Positions 45,801 to 56,551 of a DNA stretch of 64,000 nt are shown here, piece by piece (positions within the stretch are counted from its first letter, which is position 1; the number at the start of each line of letters is the position of its first letter). The DNA is from Phytoamicus setariae (GTDB lineage Bacteria; Pseudomonadota; Alphaproteobacteria; Rhizobiales; Rhizobiaceae), in assembly GCF_016722925.1 (NCBI RefSeq), contig NZ_JAEQNC010000010.1:1-64000 (forward strand), read 5' to 3'. A model generated the notes under the pieces. That model saw only the letters and a list, made by a program, of their open reading frames with translations, did not search any database and was not told the DNA's origin. The position numbers and the translations under genes were made by a program.

Positions 45801-46436
45801 ATGAAGAAAGTGGTTTTGATTTCCGCATTGCTGGCCGGCGTTTCCAGCGCAGCTTTTGCAGCGGATGTGGTGACGCCTGAGCCGGTTGCACCGGAAGTCG
45901 TTGAAGTGGCCCCGATTTCCAGCTGGGACGGCGCCTATATCGGTGCGTTCGGGGGAGCGGGCTGGCTGGACGGCGATTACGATTTCGGCACATCGTCGCA
46001 TAGCCGCACGTCGGGCGGTGGCGTCATCGGCAAGTTTGGTGGCTACAACTATCAGTTCGACAACAACTTCGTGCTCGGCATCGAAGGGGACGTCTCGTAC
46101 AACTGGAACGACAAGGACATCAATGGTACCGACGTCGGGACTGACTGGGCTGGATCCGTCCGCGCTCGTGCCGGTTACGCTTGGGATGACGCCTTGATCT
46201 ACGGTGCGGCTGGCTGGACCACTGCGCGTGGCTTCGTCGATCCGAACAACGGCGGCAAGAAGACCAAGGCGCTGCAGGGTTATACCCTCGGTGCTGGTGT
46301 CGACTACAAGTTCACCCAGAACATCTTCGCGCGCGCCGAGTATCGCTTCAACGATTACGGCAGCGAGAAGATTGGCGGCGTTAACTTCGACGCAAGGCAG
46401 CACCAGGTGCTGTTCGGCGTCGGTTACAAGTTCTGA
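45801..46436 (+). CDS. Omp25/Omp31-type outer-membrane beta-barrel protein
   Basis: A 211-residue outer-membrane protein of the rhizobial Omp25/Omp31/RopB family. A 20-residue signal peptide (MKKVVLISALLAGVSSAAFA) is followed by a Val/Pro/Glu-rich mature start, then WDGAYIGAFGGAGW and an eight-stranded barrel ending in the terminal-Phe signature GVGYKF. It probably forms a structural surface barrel. The start ATG has AAGGAGAG; the longer frame reads through the leader. A terminator hairpin follows the stop. Confidence 0.93.
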   Translation: MKKVVLISALLAGVSSAAFAADVVTPEPVAPEVVEVAPISSWDGAYIGAFGGAGWLDGDYDFGTSSHSRTSGGGVIGKFGGYNYQFDNNFVLGIEGDVSYNWNDKDINGTDVGTDWAGSVRARAGYAWDDALIYGAAGWTTARGFVDPNNGGKKTKALQGYTLGAGVDYKFTQNIFARAEYRFNDYGSEKIGGVNFDARQHQVLFGVGYKF

Positions 46437-46441
46437 TAATC

Positions 46442-46467
46442 GTGAAGCGGGCTAATGCCCGCTTCAC
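46442..46467 (+). terminator. Hairpin after the porin gene
   Basis: Perfect 11-bp stem GTGAAGCGGGC / GCCCGCTTCAC with a TAAT loop, five bases after the stop. It also covers the last bases of convergent cueR, so it may serve both directions. Confidence 0.7.
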
Positions 46468-46928
46468 CGTTTCGGTTCGGCGGGCCTGATGCCGGTGCGG
46501 CCAAATTTGGTCGCATCGGCATGTCGCCGGGGTTCACGATCCATCTGGGCGAGGTCGTCCAGGATCGGACAATCCGGTCGATCGTTGCCCTGGCAATGAT
46601 TGGCGAGGTATCCAAGCGTGCGGGCCATGGCCTGCAGTTCGGCGATCTTGCTTTCCAGGATCGCAACGTGATCGAGCGCAATCTTCTTGACTTCCGCGCT
46701 GGCGCGGGAGCGGTCGTTCCATAGAGCCAGCAGATCCCCCATCTGTTCGACGGTAAATCCCAGATCGCGCGCCCGACGAATGAAGCGCAGCGTGTGGACG
46801 TCGTTTGTGCCGTAATTGCGGTAGCCGCTTTCGCTGCGCCCGGCTTCCGGAATGAGGCCGATGCTTTCATAGTAGCGGATCATCTTGGCAGAAACGCCCG
46901 ACTGTCGGGCCACGTCACCAATATTCAT
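46464..46928 (-). CDS. cueR: Cu(I)-responsive MerR-family activator CueR
   Basis: A 154-residue copper sensor. The MNIGDVARQSGVSAKMIRYY helix-turn-helix is standard. With this start the two copper ligands are C112 and C120 (HCQGNDRPDC), the same numbers as in E. coli CueR, which supports the chosen ATG over one 13 codons upstream. It binds the copA promoter and twists it open when copper is present. It is 79 bases downstream of copA on the same strand, so it is probably also copper-induced. The tail after about residue 130 is basic and variable. Confidence 0.92.
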   Translation of the reverse strand: MNIGDVARQSGVSAKMIRYYESIGLIPEAGRSESGYRNYGTNDVHTLRFIRRARDLGFTVEQMGDLLALWNDRSRASAEVKKIALDHVAILESKIAELQAMARTLGYLANHCQGNDRPDCPILDDLAQMDREPRRHADATKFGRTGIRPAEPKR

Positions 46929-47007
46929 GGTCATTTCCTTCCGGTTTGTCGCGGGTTGCACCGCCACGCTGCCGTCTTTCTGACGACAACGCGGCTGGTT
47001 GCCGGCT

Positions 47008-49506
<2,499 letters not shown>

Positions 49507-49538
49507 GGTTTTTCTCCTGTTGGCCTTAACTGCCACGA

Positions 49539-49569
49539 ACAATGAACCTTCCAATAATGGTAAGGTCAA
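49539..49569 (-). promoter_or_regulatory. CueR-type copA promoter
   Basis: On the minus strand TTGACC, a 19-base spacer and CATTGT. A near-perfect palindrome with ends ACCTT and AAGGT fills the spacer (49546-49566). The overlong spacer and ACCTTCC...GGTAAGGT pattern are the hallmarks of a MerR/CueR-activated promoter. Confidence 0.85.
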
Positions 49570-49797
49570 GCGTCGATTTCAAGTATTTTCAAACCCGCGG
49601 ATTGGTGACGGTTTGGCGTTCGATGCAAGACGGCCAAGTTGAAATGCTGGCGGCGGCATTCAATAGCGCTCGTGCATTTCAGAAGGGGATGGGCGGGGCG
49701 CATGCGATGAGCCATGCGCTGCAGAATGTGTCTGCTGTGACGACAGTGCGGCAGCGTTCGTGGCAGATGGAGCCTTACATGTTAGCCATGAAGGACT
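49570..49797. other. Intergenic region between the copA promoter and the 65-residue gene
   Basis: 228 bases (about 290 counted from the copA start) with no open frame that looks coding on either strand. I see no repeat or strong hairpin. It is the downstream flank of the Zn/Cd ATPase transcription unit. Confidence 0.5.
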
Positions 49798-49995
49798 TCA
49801 TTCCGGATCATCCGCCGGGTCTGGATCTTGTTCCAATGCCTGCCACTGTTCGCCGATTGCCTTTTCGATCGCGTATAGTGCTTCATCGGTGGCGAAGCCG
49901 TCGCGGTTGGCATCCGCGACGATCATCAGCAGGCGAGATTCTATCAAGTCGTGAAGGCGGTCGAGGCGCTCCTGCCGTTCGGATTTGTCGAGCAT
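49798..49995 (-). CDS. Small hypothetical protein downstream of the Zn/Cd ATPase
   Basis: A 65-residue acidic, probably helical protein. A motif DANRDGFATDEALYAIEKAI resembles the calcium loop of an EF-hand (D-x-N-x-D-G-x-x-T-x-E) but is alone and unproven. The tail is Asp/Pro-rich. The ATG has AGGAGAA upstream; that site lies in the arm of a 10-bp hairpin. It follows the ATPase gene by 50 bases on the same strand and is likely cotranscribed. The family is unknown to me. Confidence 0.65.
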   Translation of the reverse strand: MLDKSERQERLDRLHDLIESRLLMIVADANRDGFATDEALYAIEKAIGEQWQALEQDPDPADDPE

Positions 49996-49996
49996 C

Positions 49997-50024
49997 TGTG
50001 TTCTCCTTCCGGATGGAGAACACA
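49997..50024 (-). promoter_or_regulatory. Hairpin covering the ribosome-binding site of the small gene
   Basis: TGTGTTCTCC / GGAGAACACA, a perfect 10-bp stem with an 8-base loop, ends one base before the ATG on the transcript. The GGAG site is in the downstream arm, so folding would hide it. Confidence 0.6.
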
Positions 50025-50045
50025 TCAGATCGCTGCCGGGTTCCA

Positions 50046-52214
50046 TCAGGCCGATGTCGGCGCCTTCCAGGCCAGAAGCCGCAAGGCGTTCATGGTGACC
50101 AGCACGGTTGCGCCGGTATCAGCCAGGATGGCCGGCCAAAGCCCTGTTATGCCGATGATCGTAGTGACAAGGAACACCGCCTTCAGCCCCAGTGCCACGG
50201 TGATGTTTTGCCAGATGTTGCCCATCGTCGCCTTCGACAGGTCGATCATGTTGGCGATATCGGTCACGCGGCCATGCAGCACTGCCGCATCGGCTGTTTC
50301 CAGCGCAATATCGGTGCCGCCGCCCATGGCAATGCCGATATCGGCTGCGGCAAGGGCCGGAGCGTCGTTGATGCCGTCTCCGACCTTGGCCACAACGTAG
50401 CCTTCCTGCTGTTTTTGGCGGACGATCGCCTGCTTGTCTTCCGGCAGCAGCCCCGCGCGAACCTCGATGCCCAGTCCGGCGCCAATGGCCCTGGCAGTCC
50501 GCTCATTGTCGCCGGTCAGCATCACCGTGCCGATGTTTTCCGACGACAGCGCCTTGAGACCGGCGATTGCATCGGCGCGCGGCTCGTCGCGGATGGCGAG
50601 GAGACCTGCGACCGAGCCGCCTGCGAGCAGAACCGAAACTGTCTTGCCCTCCGCGTTCAGTGCCTCGATGTTTTCCAGCAAGTTCGGATCGAGGGGGATC
50701 ATTGCCCCAGCCGCCTTTGGCGAAAGCAGCAGAATGTCCTCGCCGCCGACAGAGCCCGAGACGCCCTTGCCGGGGATCGCCTTGGCGTTCATGGCCGGAG
50801 GGACGGGCGCCTTGTCGGCTTTTGCTTTTGCGAGAATTGCCAGTGCCAGGGGATGGTTCGAACCGCTTTCCAGGGCAGCGGCGAGCGACAGAACCTTGTT
50901 CTCCAGCCTGCCGACGCTGACGATATCGGTCACCACTGGCTTACCCTCGGTCAGGGTGCCGGTTTTGTCGAGCGCGACGAGCGTAACCTTCCGCAGCGCT
51001 TCGATGATTGCGCCACCCTTGATGAGCAGGCCGCGGCGTGCGCCGGCCGCCAGCCCTGCTGCGATGGCAGCAGGCGTCGAGATCACCAGCGCGCAGGGGC
51101 AGCCGATGAGCAGCACGGCGAGGCCCTTGTAGATCCATTCGTTCCAGGATTGTCCGAAGGCAAGCGGCGGGACGATGGCCACGAGTGCGCTGACCACTAG
51201 AACCCCTGGTGTGTAATAGCGCGAGAACTTGTCGATGAAGCGTTCGGTCGGTGCCTTGCTTTCCTGGGCTTCCTCGACCAGCCGGACGACGCGGGCAATG
51301 GTGTTGTCGGCCGCAACAGCCGTCACCTTGATCTTCAGGACCGTGTCGGAGTTGATCGTTCCGGCGAAAACCACGTCGCCCGGACCCTTGGTCTTCGGCA
51401 CGCTTTCGCCGGTGACCGGTGCTTCGTTGATGGCAGACGCGCCTTCGACGATAATGCCGTCGGCCGCGATCCTGTCCCCGGGCCGAACAACCACGATGCT
51501 GCCGAGCGTCAAGGCTTCGGCTGCGACTTCCTCGGTTTTGCCGTTCATCTCGACCAGCGCGGTCTTTGGCACGAGGTCCGTCAGGCCGCGAATGCTGGCG
51601 CGGGCCCGGCTGGCGGCCACGCCCTCCAGCAGTTCGCCGACCAGAAACAGGAACACCACCATGACCGCTTCTTCGGCTGCACCGATGAACATCGCGCCAA
51701 CAGCGGCAATAGTCATCAGGGTTTCGATCGAGAAGGGGGTACCCGTCATCGCCGCGACGATTGCGCGCCGGGCGATCGGGACAAGGCCGACCGCAAGCGC
51801 CGGCACGAAGATCCATTGCGGCACGGCAGGCAGCGCCAGATGGGCAAGGTAAGTCAAAACCAGTGCCAGCCCGGTGACAAGCGTAAGCGTGGCCTTGCGG
51901 CTTTTCCACCAGGGGCCCGATCCAAGATCGAAATGGTCATGGCTATGGCCGCTGTGGTCACCATCATCGCCAGCCGCGTGGGCGGGACCTCCCATTGGCG
52001 CGATGGAATAACCGAGCGCCTTGACCTGCTGTTCGACTGCGCCTTTCGGCAGAGCTGTGCCCGGCATCACGGTCAACGTGCCCGAAGCTAGCGATACACC
52101 GACTTCATCGACCCCCGGCAGCCGGCTGACCGCGTTTTCGATCTTCGTCACGCAACTGGCGCAATCCATTCCGCCGATGCGGTATTTCAGTTTCTCGATT
52201 TGTGATGCTGACAT
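50046..52214 (-). CDS. zntA: Zn(II)/Cd(II)-exporting P1B-type ATPase
   Basis: A 722-residue heavy-metal pump. One heavy-metal domain, GGMDCASC (C18, C21), is followed by a His/Asp-rich linker (GDDGDHSGHSHDHF), membrane segments with CPC in LIGCPCALVIS, DKTGTLTEGKP, the NHPLALAIL His-Pro motif and [10 protein letters not shown]. The ZntA/CadA class is indicated by the His-rich linker, the single domain and the ZntR/CadR-type divergent regulator. It exports divalent Zn, Cd or Pb. The ATG follows AGGCTGGATC. Its promoter is of MerR type. Confidence 0.94.
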   Translation of the reverse strand: MSASQIEKLKYRIGGMDCASCVTKIENAVSRLPGVDEVGVSLASGTLTVMPGTALPKGAVEQQVKALGYSIAPMGGPAHAAGDDGDHSGHSHDHFDLGSGPWWKSRKATLTLVTGLALVLTYLAHLALPAVPQWIFVPALAVGLVPIARRAIVAAMTGTPFSIETLMTIAAVGAMFIGAAEEAVMVVFLFLVGELLEGVAASRARASIRGLTDLVPKTALVEMNGKTEEVAAEALTLGSIVVVRPGDRIAADGIIVEGASAINEAPVTGESVPKTKGPGDVVFAGTINSDTVLKIKVTAVAADNTIARVVRLVEEAQESKAPTERFIDKFSRYYTPGVLVVSALVAIVPPLAFGQSWNEWIYKGLAVLLIGCPCALVISTPAAIAAGLAAGARRGLLIKGGAIIEALRKVTLVALDKTGTLTEGKPVVTDIVSVGRLENKVLSLAAALESGSNHPLALAILAKAKADKAPVPPAMNAKAIPGKGVSGSVGGEDILLLSPKAAGAMIPLDPNLLENIEALNAEGKTVSVLLAGGSVAGLLAIRDEPRADAIAGLKALSSENIGTVMLTGDNERTARAIGAGLGIEVRAGLLPEDKQAIVRQKQQEGYVVAKVGDGINDAPALAAADIGIAMGGGTDIALETADAAVLHGRVTDIANMIDLSKATMGNIWQNITVALGLKAVFLVTTIIGITGLWPAILADTGATVLVTMNALRLLAWKAPTSA

Positions 52215-52242
52215 GATCCAGCCTTTCTCAGTTCATGGAAAC

Positions 52243-52273
52243 ATGCTAGCACCTCTAGCCACTAGAGGTTCAA
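52243..52273 (-). promoter_or_regulatory. ZntR/CadR-type promoter of the Zn/Cd ATPase
   Basis: On the minus strand TTGAAC, a 19-base spacer and TAGCAT. A perfect palindrome, ACCTCTAG-CCA-CTAGAGGT (52251-52269), sits in the spacer. This is the MerR-family layout, with the regulator gene divergent 15 bases further on. Confidence 0.85.
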
Positions 52274-52284
52274 GAGGGAAAAAC

Positions 52285-52695
52285 ATGAATTTTTCGATCG
52301 GGCAACTCTCCCTCAAAACCGGGGTCAAGGTGCCGACAATCCGCTTTTACGAGCAGATCGGCCTGGTCGCCGCGCCGCCACGGACCGAGGGCAACCAGCG
52401 GCGCTATGGCCAGCCTGAGGTGGACCGGCTGAACTTCATCCGCAATGCGCGCGAACTCGGCTTCGAGGTGGACGACATCAGGGAATTGCTCGACATGGCT
52501 GCGGAGCCGCAGGCATCGTGCCATCAGGCCGACAGCATCGCCATGAACCATCTGCGCGAAGTCGACCAGAGGATTGCGCGGTTGCAGGCACTGCGCGAAG
52601 AACTTGCCCGCATGATCAAGGAGTGCGGTCACGGCCATATCTGCGATTGCCGCATCATCAGCGTGCTGGCGCATCCCATGCGGGACGGCAGCTAG
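52285..52695 (+). CDS. MerR-family Zn/Cd-responsive regulator (ZntR/CadR type)
   Basis: A 136-residue metal sensor divergent from the ATPase. The helix-turn-helix begins FSIGQLSLKTGVKVPTIRFYE. Metal-binding candidates are C79 and H80 (SCHQ) and C114, H116, H118, C120 and C122 (ECGHGHICDC). C79 and C114 occur at the same places as in ZntR; the C-terminal cluster CxHxHxCxC differs and looks closer to CadR/PbrR. It should activate the ATPase from the palindrome in front of it. The start ATG has GAGGG upstream. Confidence 0.9.
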   Translation: MNFSIGQLSLKTGVKVPTIRFYEQIGLVAAPPRTEGNQRRYGQPEVDRLNFIRNARELGFEVDDIRELLDMAAEPQASCHQADSIAMNHLREVDQRIARLQALREELARMIKECGHGHICDCRIISVLAHPMRDGS

Positions 52696-52696
52696 T

Positions 52697-53413
52697 TCAG
52701 GGCTTCACCTGAACCTGCATCTGGTTTCCCATATAGCCCATGGTGAAATCGTGCACGACGCTGGCGCCAAAAGTGTCGGATAGACCCGGACCCCAGAGGG
52801 CAACCTGCAAGGGTTTGCCATTGAGGCTCACCGATGCGCGATAGGTGCCGAATGGGATGCCGGTGACCACAAGCCCCTCGCCACTGCTGCGCACCGCCTT
52901 CACATAGGTCTTGCCGGTGTCGATATTGACCAGGGTCATTTCGGCGGTGCTGAGGTCGGTAAAATCGGAAATTGCATTGTTGAGGACGAAGATGCCGACA
53001 TTGCCATAGGGCAATTCGTCGGAACTCTCGACGATGCCGGCCTTGAAGTTGCGAATCGCATCGCCCTGGCCGATGAAGGTCGCATTGTTGTCCGGCACCA
53101 GATCGATGTTGGCTTGCTCGCCGCCATTGGTGATCGGTTGGTACGCGTGTGCCGCATATTCGCCGGGAGGCAGGCTGCCGGTGTCGATGCTGTAGCGTCC
53201 ATCGCTGCCGGTTACGGCTTCGGCCTTGATGCTTTCGCCGTAGCCCATGATCTGATCGGCGCGCCATGTCTGATAGACGACTTCGACATGCACGCCGGCC
53301 ACAGGATTTCCGGTTTCGTCAATGGCCTGGCCGGAAACGGACCCGGCCATCGCGGCCGTTGCTGTGAAGATTGACACCATCAGTGTGCAGATCAGTCTTG
53401 GCAGAAGAGTCAT
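52697..53413 (-). CDS. Secreted carboxypeptidase-regulatory-like domain protein
   Basis: A 238-residue exported protein. A signal peptide (LICTLMVSIFTATAAMA) is followed by GSVSGQAIDETGNPVAGVHVEV, a carboxypeptidase-regulatory-like beta-sandwich, then a second beta-rich part without a known family. Such domains often bind carbohydrate or partner proteins at the surface. It lies 111 bases downstream of the S10 carboxypeptidase gene on the same strand, and the two stop regions face convergent cadR. A functional link to the peptidase is inference. Confidence 0.75.
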   Translation of the reverse strand: MTLLPRLICTLMVSIFTATAAMAGSVSGQAIDETGNPVAGVHVEVVYQTWRADQIMGYGESIKAEAVTGSDGRYSIDTGSLPPGEYAAHAYQPITNGGEQANIDLVPDNNATFIGQGDAIRNFKAGIVESSDELPYGNVGIFVLNNAISDFTDLSTAEMTLVNIDTGKTYVKAVRSSGEGLVVTGIPFGTYRASVSLNGKPLQVALWGPGLSDTFGASVVHDFTMGYMGNQMQVQVKP

Positions 53414-53524
53414 TCGCTGTTCCTGGGATCGGCCAAATTCCGGGCAAAAGATGGGATATGCGACCTACCGAGTCCGGCTTTTGCAGACAAGACCGGAAAT
53501 GGAACTGCATAAAGGGTGCGGTTC

Positions 53525-55024
53525 TCAGTTGCCGTCTCCTCCACCAGCAAAGAAGGCCCGTGCGTCCTCGGTCATTTTCCGGCGTGAATCGCCTCGCGTG
53601 TAGAACATGTGGCCCCCACGATAGAGGGTCAGTCGCGTCCGGCCCTGTGCAAGCCGGGGAGGCAGGTGATCGAGCACATATTTGCTGGCGCCATAGGGGG
53701 TCAGCACGTCGCTGTAGCCGTGCGACACCAGCAGCCGGAACGATGGAATTGTCGACAGCAGATCACGAATGTCATCGTCAGCACTGGCGTCCGCTCTGTT
53801 GCCATCCCACTCCCAGCGGCGGTTCACATCGGTGTTCAGCAGCGAGTAGGTCATGTCGCAGGCAAAGCCCAGGTCGGTGCGCGCATAGCTGACGAATGCC
53901 GATCCATAGGCGCGTGTAAATCCGTCCAGCACCGGGTCGCCGCCGCGTTGCCAGTTTCCTTCGGGGTAGGGATCGGGAGCCGCCACCGCCGCATCATAGG
54001 GGCTGACGATGTCGCCCGACGCTGATTTTGCGGATTTGGCGTAGACGTTGTCGACGAAGCCGCGCGTCCGTTCGACGTCGCGCAGCGATACCCCCGTCAT
54101 GCCGGAGACCTTGCCGTAGAAGCTCGCAGCAGCGTTGCCGACGAGCGAAGGACCGGCAAGCGCAACAAGGTAATCCGTCATCGCGAATTGCTCGGCATCT
54201 TCCACGGCACGCTCGTCAAAGCGGTTGGTGCGCTCCATCTCGGCTGCGGCCAGCGACGGAAATTGCAGGGCCGCGCCAAGAGGGTAGTCCGTCGCTCCGA
54301 ATATCAGCCTGGAATCGATCAGAGGTGACACCATCACAATGCCTGAAACGAGTATGCCCTGGCTGTCTTTCAGCGCCGCGGCGACCTTGGCGGCGCGAAA
54401 GCCGCCATAGCTTTCCCCAAGCAAGTACTTCGCAGATTCGATACGCTGGTTCTTCTGGACGTAGAGGGCAATGACCTTGGCGAGGCTTTCGGCATCCTGC
54501 TTGACACCGAAGTATTTGGCGTTGTCGCCATCGCTTGCTGCACGACTCCAGCCGGTCCCCACCGGATCGATCAACACCAGGTCGGTAAAGTCGAGCCAGC
54601 TTTCCGGATTGTCTTTCACCGAGGGTGTCGTCCCGCCATTGTCCCCGGGGCCGAATTCGAGGACTTTCGGCCCTACCAGGCCAAGATGGAGATAGGCGGA
54701 GGCAGCGCCCGGACCGCCATTGAAGGCAAAGGTGAGGGGGCGGTTCGGGGCGGTGTCCTGCGCGATATAGGCGGTGTAATAGACTTTCGCAGCGATCTTG
54801 CCGTCAGCGCCATAGAGATCCATTGTGCCGGCGGTCGCGGTATAGACCAGTTCACGGGACACGGTCTTCAGCACATGCCGGCTTACAGAATCCGGTGGCA
54901 AGAGGCCCAAAATTCCACCGTGTGAATTGTTTTGCGGCTGCAGTCGGCCGGCGTCCTCGGCTTGCGCTGTTAGCACAGAACCGGCGACGGCAAACACAAT
55001 GGCAATGACACGTCCGATAAACAT
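53525..55024 (-). CDS. Secreted S10-family serine carboxypeptidase
   Basis: A 499-residue exported peptidase of the S10 family. A signal peptide (RVIAIVFAVAGSVLTAQA) precedes the mature enzyme. The oxyanion FNGGPGAAS, the nucleophile GESYGGF (Ser), the Asp in HGYSDVLTPYG and the His in YRGGHMFY form the triad. S10 enzymes remove C-terminal residues and work best at low pH; bacterial ones are less studied. Leader and promoter lie in the divergent region to the MazG-like gene. Confidence 0.92.
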   Translation of the reverse strand: MFIGRVIAIVFAVAGSVLTAQAEDAGRLQPQNNSHGGILGLLPPDSVSRHVLKTVSRELVYTATAGTMDLYGADGKIAAKVYYTAYIAQDTAPNRPLTFAFNGGPGAASAYLHLGLVGPKVLEFGPGDNGGTTPSVKDNPESWLDFTDLVLIDPVGTGWSRAASDGDNAKYFGVKQDAESLAKVIALYVQKNQRIESAKYLLGESYGGFRAAKVAAALKDSQGILVSGIVMVSPLIDSRLIFGATDYPLGAALQFPSLAAAEMERTNRFDERAVEDAEQFAMTDYLVALAGPSLVGNAAASFYGKVSGMTGVSLRDVERTRGFVDNVYAKSAKSASGDIVSPYDAAVAAPDPYPEGNWQRGGDPVLDGFTRAYGSAFVSYARTDLGFACDMTYSLLNTDVNRRWEWDGNRADASADDDIRDLLSTIPSFRLLVSHGYSDVLTPYGASKYVLDHLPPRLAQGRTRLTLYRGGHMFYTRGDSRRKMTEDARAFFAGGGDGN

Positions 55025-55393
55025 GGTCGGTTTTCTCTCTCGCCGAAGTTTCGCAGAGAAAGTAGAATCCTGGCGGCGTTTAGGGAAGCTGCATTCGATC
55101 TATTGCGGTTTTGAAAGGTTGATGTTGCCCCGTCGTCGCCTTCAGCCGTCGAGGCAACATTATTTGCGGTATCAACCAATGAAGATGCGCGCAGTTTGCA
55201 CTTTTTCAACCTGTCGTGATGCATAATTCGCAATGTCTCACGCACCGCGAAAGTATTGGCGGTGGATGGCGCGCTTTTGCAGCGGCTTCATCTACCGGAA
55301 AGGCGTGGGCAATTCGGCCGGACGCAGGAAACTGCCGTCGGGCCGCCAGGATGTTGCAGCAGCCCCTTGCGGGAGCTGAGGTGAGAGGACAAG
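55025..55393. other. Divergent intergenic region with a long imperfect hairpin
   Basis: 369 bases between the S10 peptidase and the MazG-like gene. The striking feature is a hairpin at 55117-55177: GGTTG-ATGTTGCC pairs with GGCAACAT and, after a 12-base bulge, CAACC. The two short open frames here have poor codon sense and no ribosome sites, so I call no gene. The hairpin could be a small RNA or a repeat remnant. Confidence 0.45.
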
Positions 55394-55765
55394 ATGAGCG
55401 AGTTTCAGAACAGGGCGGTTGAATTGTTGGTTGCAGGTCCAGGTGCGGCCGTCGCAATGGACACTGTCGAAAGACGGACCCGCTTTCTGGAAAATGCGCT
55501 AGAGTTGTATCGAGCGATGGGAGGGACCCTTGATGAAGCTGGTGGGCTGGCCAAGGCAATCTATTCCAGGCCGGCGACAGACGTCGTGGCCGAGATTGGC
55601 GATGTGATGATCGCCCTGGCCGGAATCAGCCAGATCAACGATGTCGACATGATGCAAGCGGCCTACAATACGCTTGATGCGGAGTGGAAAAATCTTGAGC
55701 TTTCATCCGATGGTTCCGGCGATGACAAGCTCTATTCTCGCACCGGAGCATCTCTGAGCGGATGA
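55394..55765 (+). CDS. MazG-like hypothetical protein
   Basis: A 123-residue helical protein resembling the all-alpha NTP pyrophosphatase (MazG/HisE) fold: RTRFLENALELYRAMGGT, then VAEIGDVMIALAGIS, whose EIGD-x-x-x-AL matches the second metal helix, and MMQAAYNTLDAEW. The first ExxE/D helix motif is weak, so catalysis is uncertain. The ATG has AGAGGACAAG upstream. Nucleotide housecleaning is family knowledge only. Confidence 0.7.
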   Translation: MSEFQNRAVELLVAGPGAAVAMDTVERRTRFLENALELYRAMGGTLDEAGGLAKAIYSRPATDVVAEIGDVMIALAGISQINDVDMMQAAYNTLDAEWKNLELSSDGSGDDKLYSRTGASLSG

Positions 55766-55908
55766 TTTCTGCCCAAGCCTGACATTATCTGCGAATGCAG
55801 GCTGCCTAGGCTCTCACTGGTTTTGGCGCCGGCAACAGGCAAGCATTGTCCGGTGAAGTGTGCTATAATCAGATGCGTAACTTGCGCGCGGATTTACAGG
55901 AGAGTGCG

Positions 55909-56178
55909 GTGCCACTTTCTTTTCCCAACCATATGCGAAGCTTTGACCAGACGGGCAACCGTGTGCGGTTCGCCGGCTATGATGGGGTTTTCGAGGTTCA
56001 GTTTTACATTGAGGCTGACGTATTGAGGAAATTATCGACGCGTAGCGCCTTCGCGGAATCGGATCTGCTGATCACTTTCGACGATTGCCGGGACGAGATA
56101 CTGTCAGTTGCCAGGAAAGCGTACAATCGGGGGCATTCACATACGATTTGTACGTTGACCGTTGCCGACTTCCACTGA
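55909..56178 (+). CDS. DUF1488 protein
   Basis: An 89-residue protein of family DUF1488. It starts VPLSFPNHMRSFDQTGNRVRF, shows the FDDCRDEILSVARKAYNRG helix and ends LTVADFH, all typical. A GTG is chosen as the start because AGGAGAG precedes it and the family begins at PLSFPN; an ATG 21 codons upstream lacks a site. The function of the family is unknown. Confidence 0.82.
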   Translation: MPLSFPNHMRSFDQTGNRVRFAGYDGVFEVQFYIEADVLRKLSTRSAFAESDLLITFDDCRDEILSVARKAYNRGHSHTICTLTVADFH

Positions 56179-56396
56179 TGGATTTGCTATCCTCTCATGG
56201 CCATTTTCATCGAAAATGTTGGCTGGAGGCAGGTTGATGGCTTGGGCCGCACAAAGTCATATCGACAGAAAATAGCTAAACAAACAATGCCTTGAATATC
56301 TTTTTTAAAGTTCTGAGGGAACCCCACTGGCAGTCAACGCCGCCGCCTGCTCACGGCTGAAAAAGCAGCCATTACAGTCGCGCGAGCGGCAGCCAG
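56179..56396. other. Intergenic region after the DUF1488 gene
   Basis: Holds a perfect 7-bp hairpin CATTTTC-ATC-GAAAATG at 56202-56218, 24 bases after the stop, a possible weak terminator. The rest shows no gene or repeat. Confidence 0.4.
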
Positions 56397-56525
56397 ATGA
56401 TCGATAGAACCATTAGCGCTGCGGCACCGCCGTTGCGTTTTCTTGTGGCCAGTCTGATAGGTCTGCTATTTTTCCTGGTTGTGGGAAGGGGATGCGATTT
56501 CTTAGCCGCGAGCGTAGTACCATAG
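56397..56525 (+). CDS. Possible 42-residue single-pass membrane peptide
   Basis: An open frame with ATG and TAG, giving one membrane span (FLVASLIGLLFFLVVG). No clear ribosome-binding site precedes it, and hydrophobic short frames can occur by chance. Reported because it fills an otherwise empty 370-base gap. Confidence 0.25.
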   Translation: MIDRTISAAAPPLRFLVASLIGLLFFLVVGRGCDFLAASVVP

Positions 56526-56551
56526 TAGACGAACGTATCCATTTTGCGATC

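Noticed and set aside
46929-46967. Thirteen-codon extension of CueR
   Set aside because: With the later ATG the copper Cys fall at 112 and 120 exactly as in E. coli CueR.
49507-50045. Genomic island signs around the metal-efflux genes
   Set aside because: No integrase, tRNA or direct repeats flank the two pumps, and codon use looks like that of the neighbours by eye.
55206-55559. 117-residue minus-strand frame over the MazG-like gene start
   Set aside because: Overlaps a gene with a ribosome site and a recognisable fold; composition is that of a shadow.
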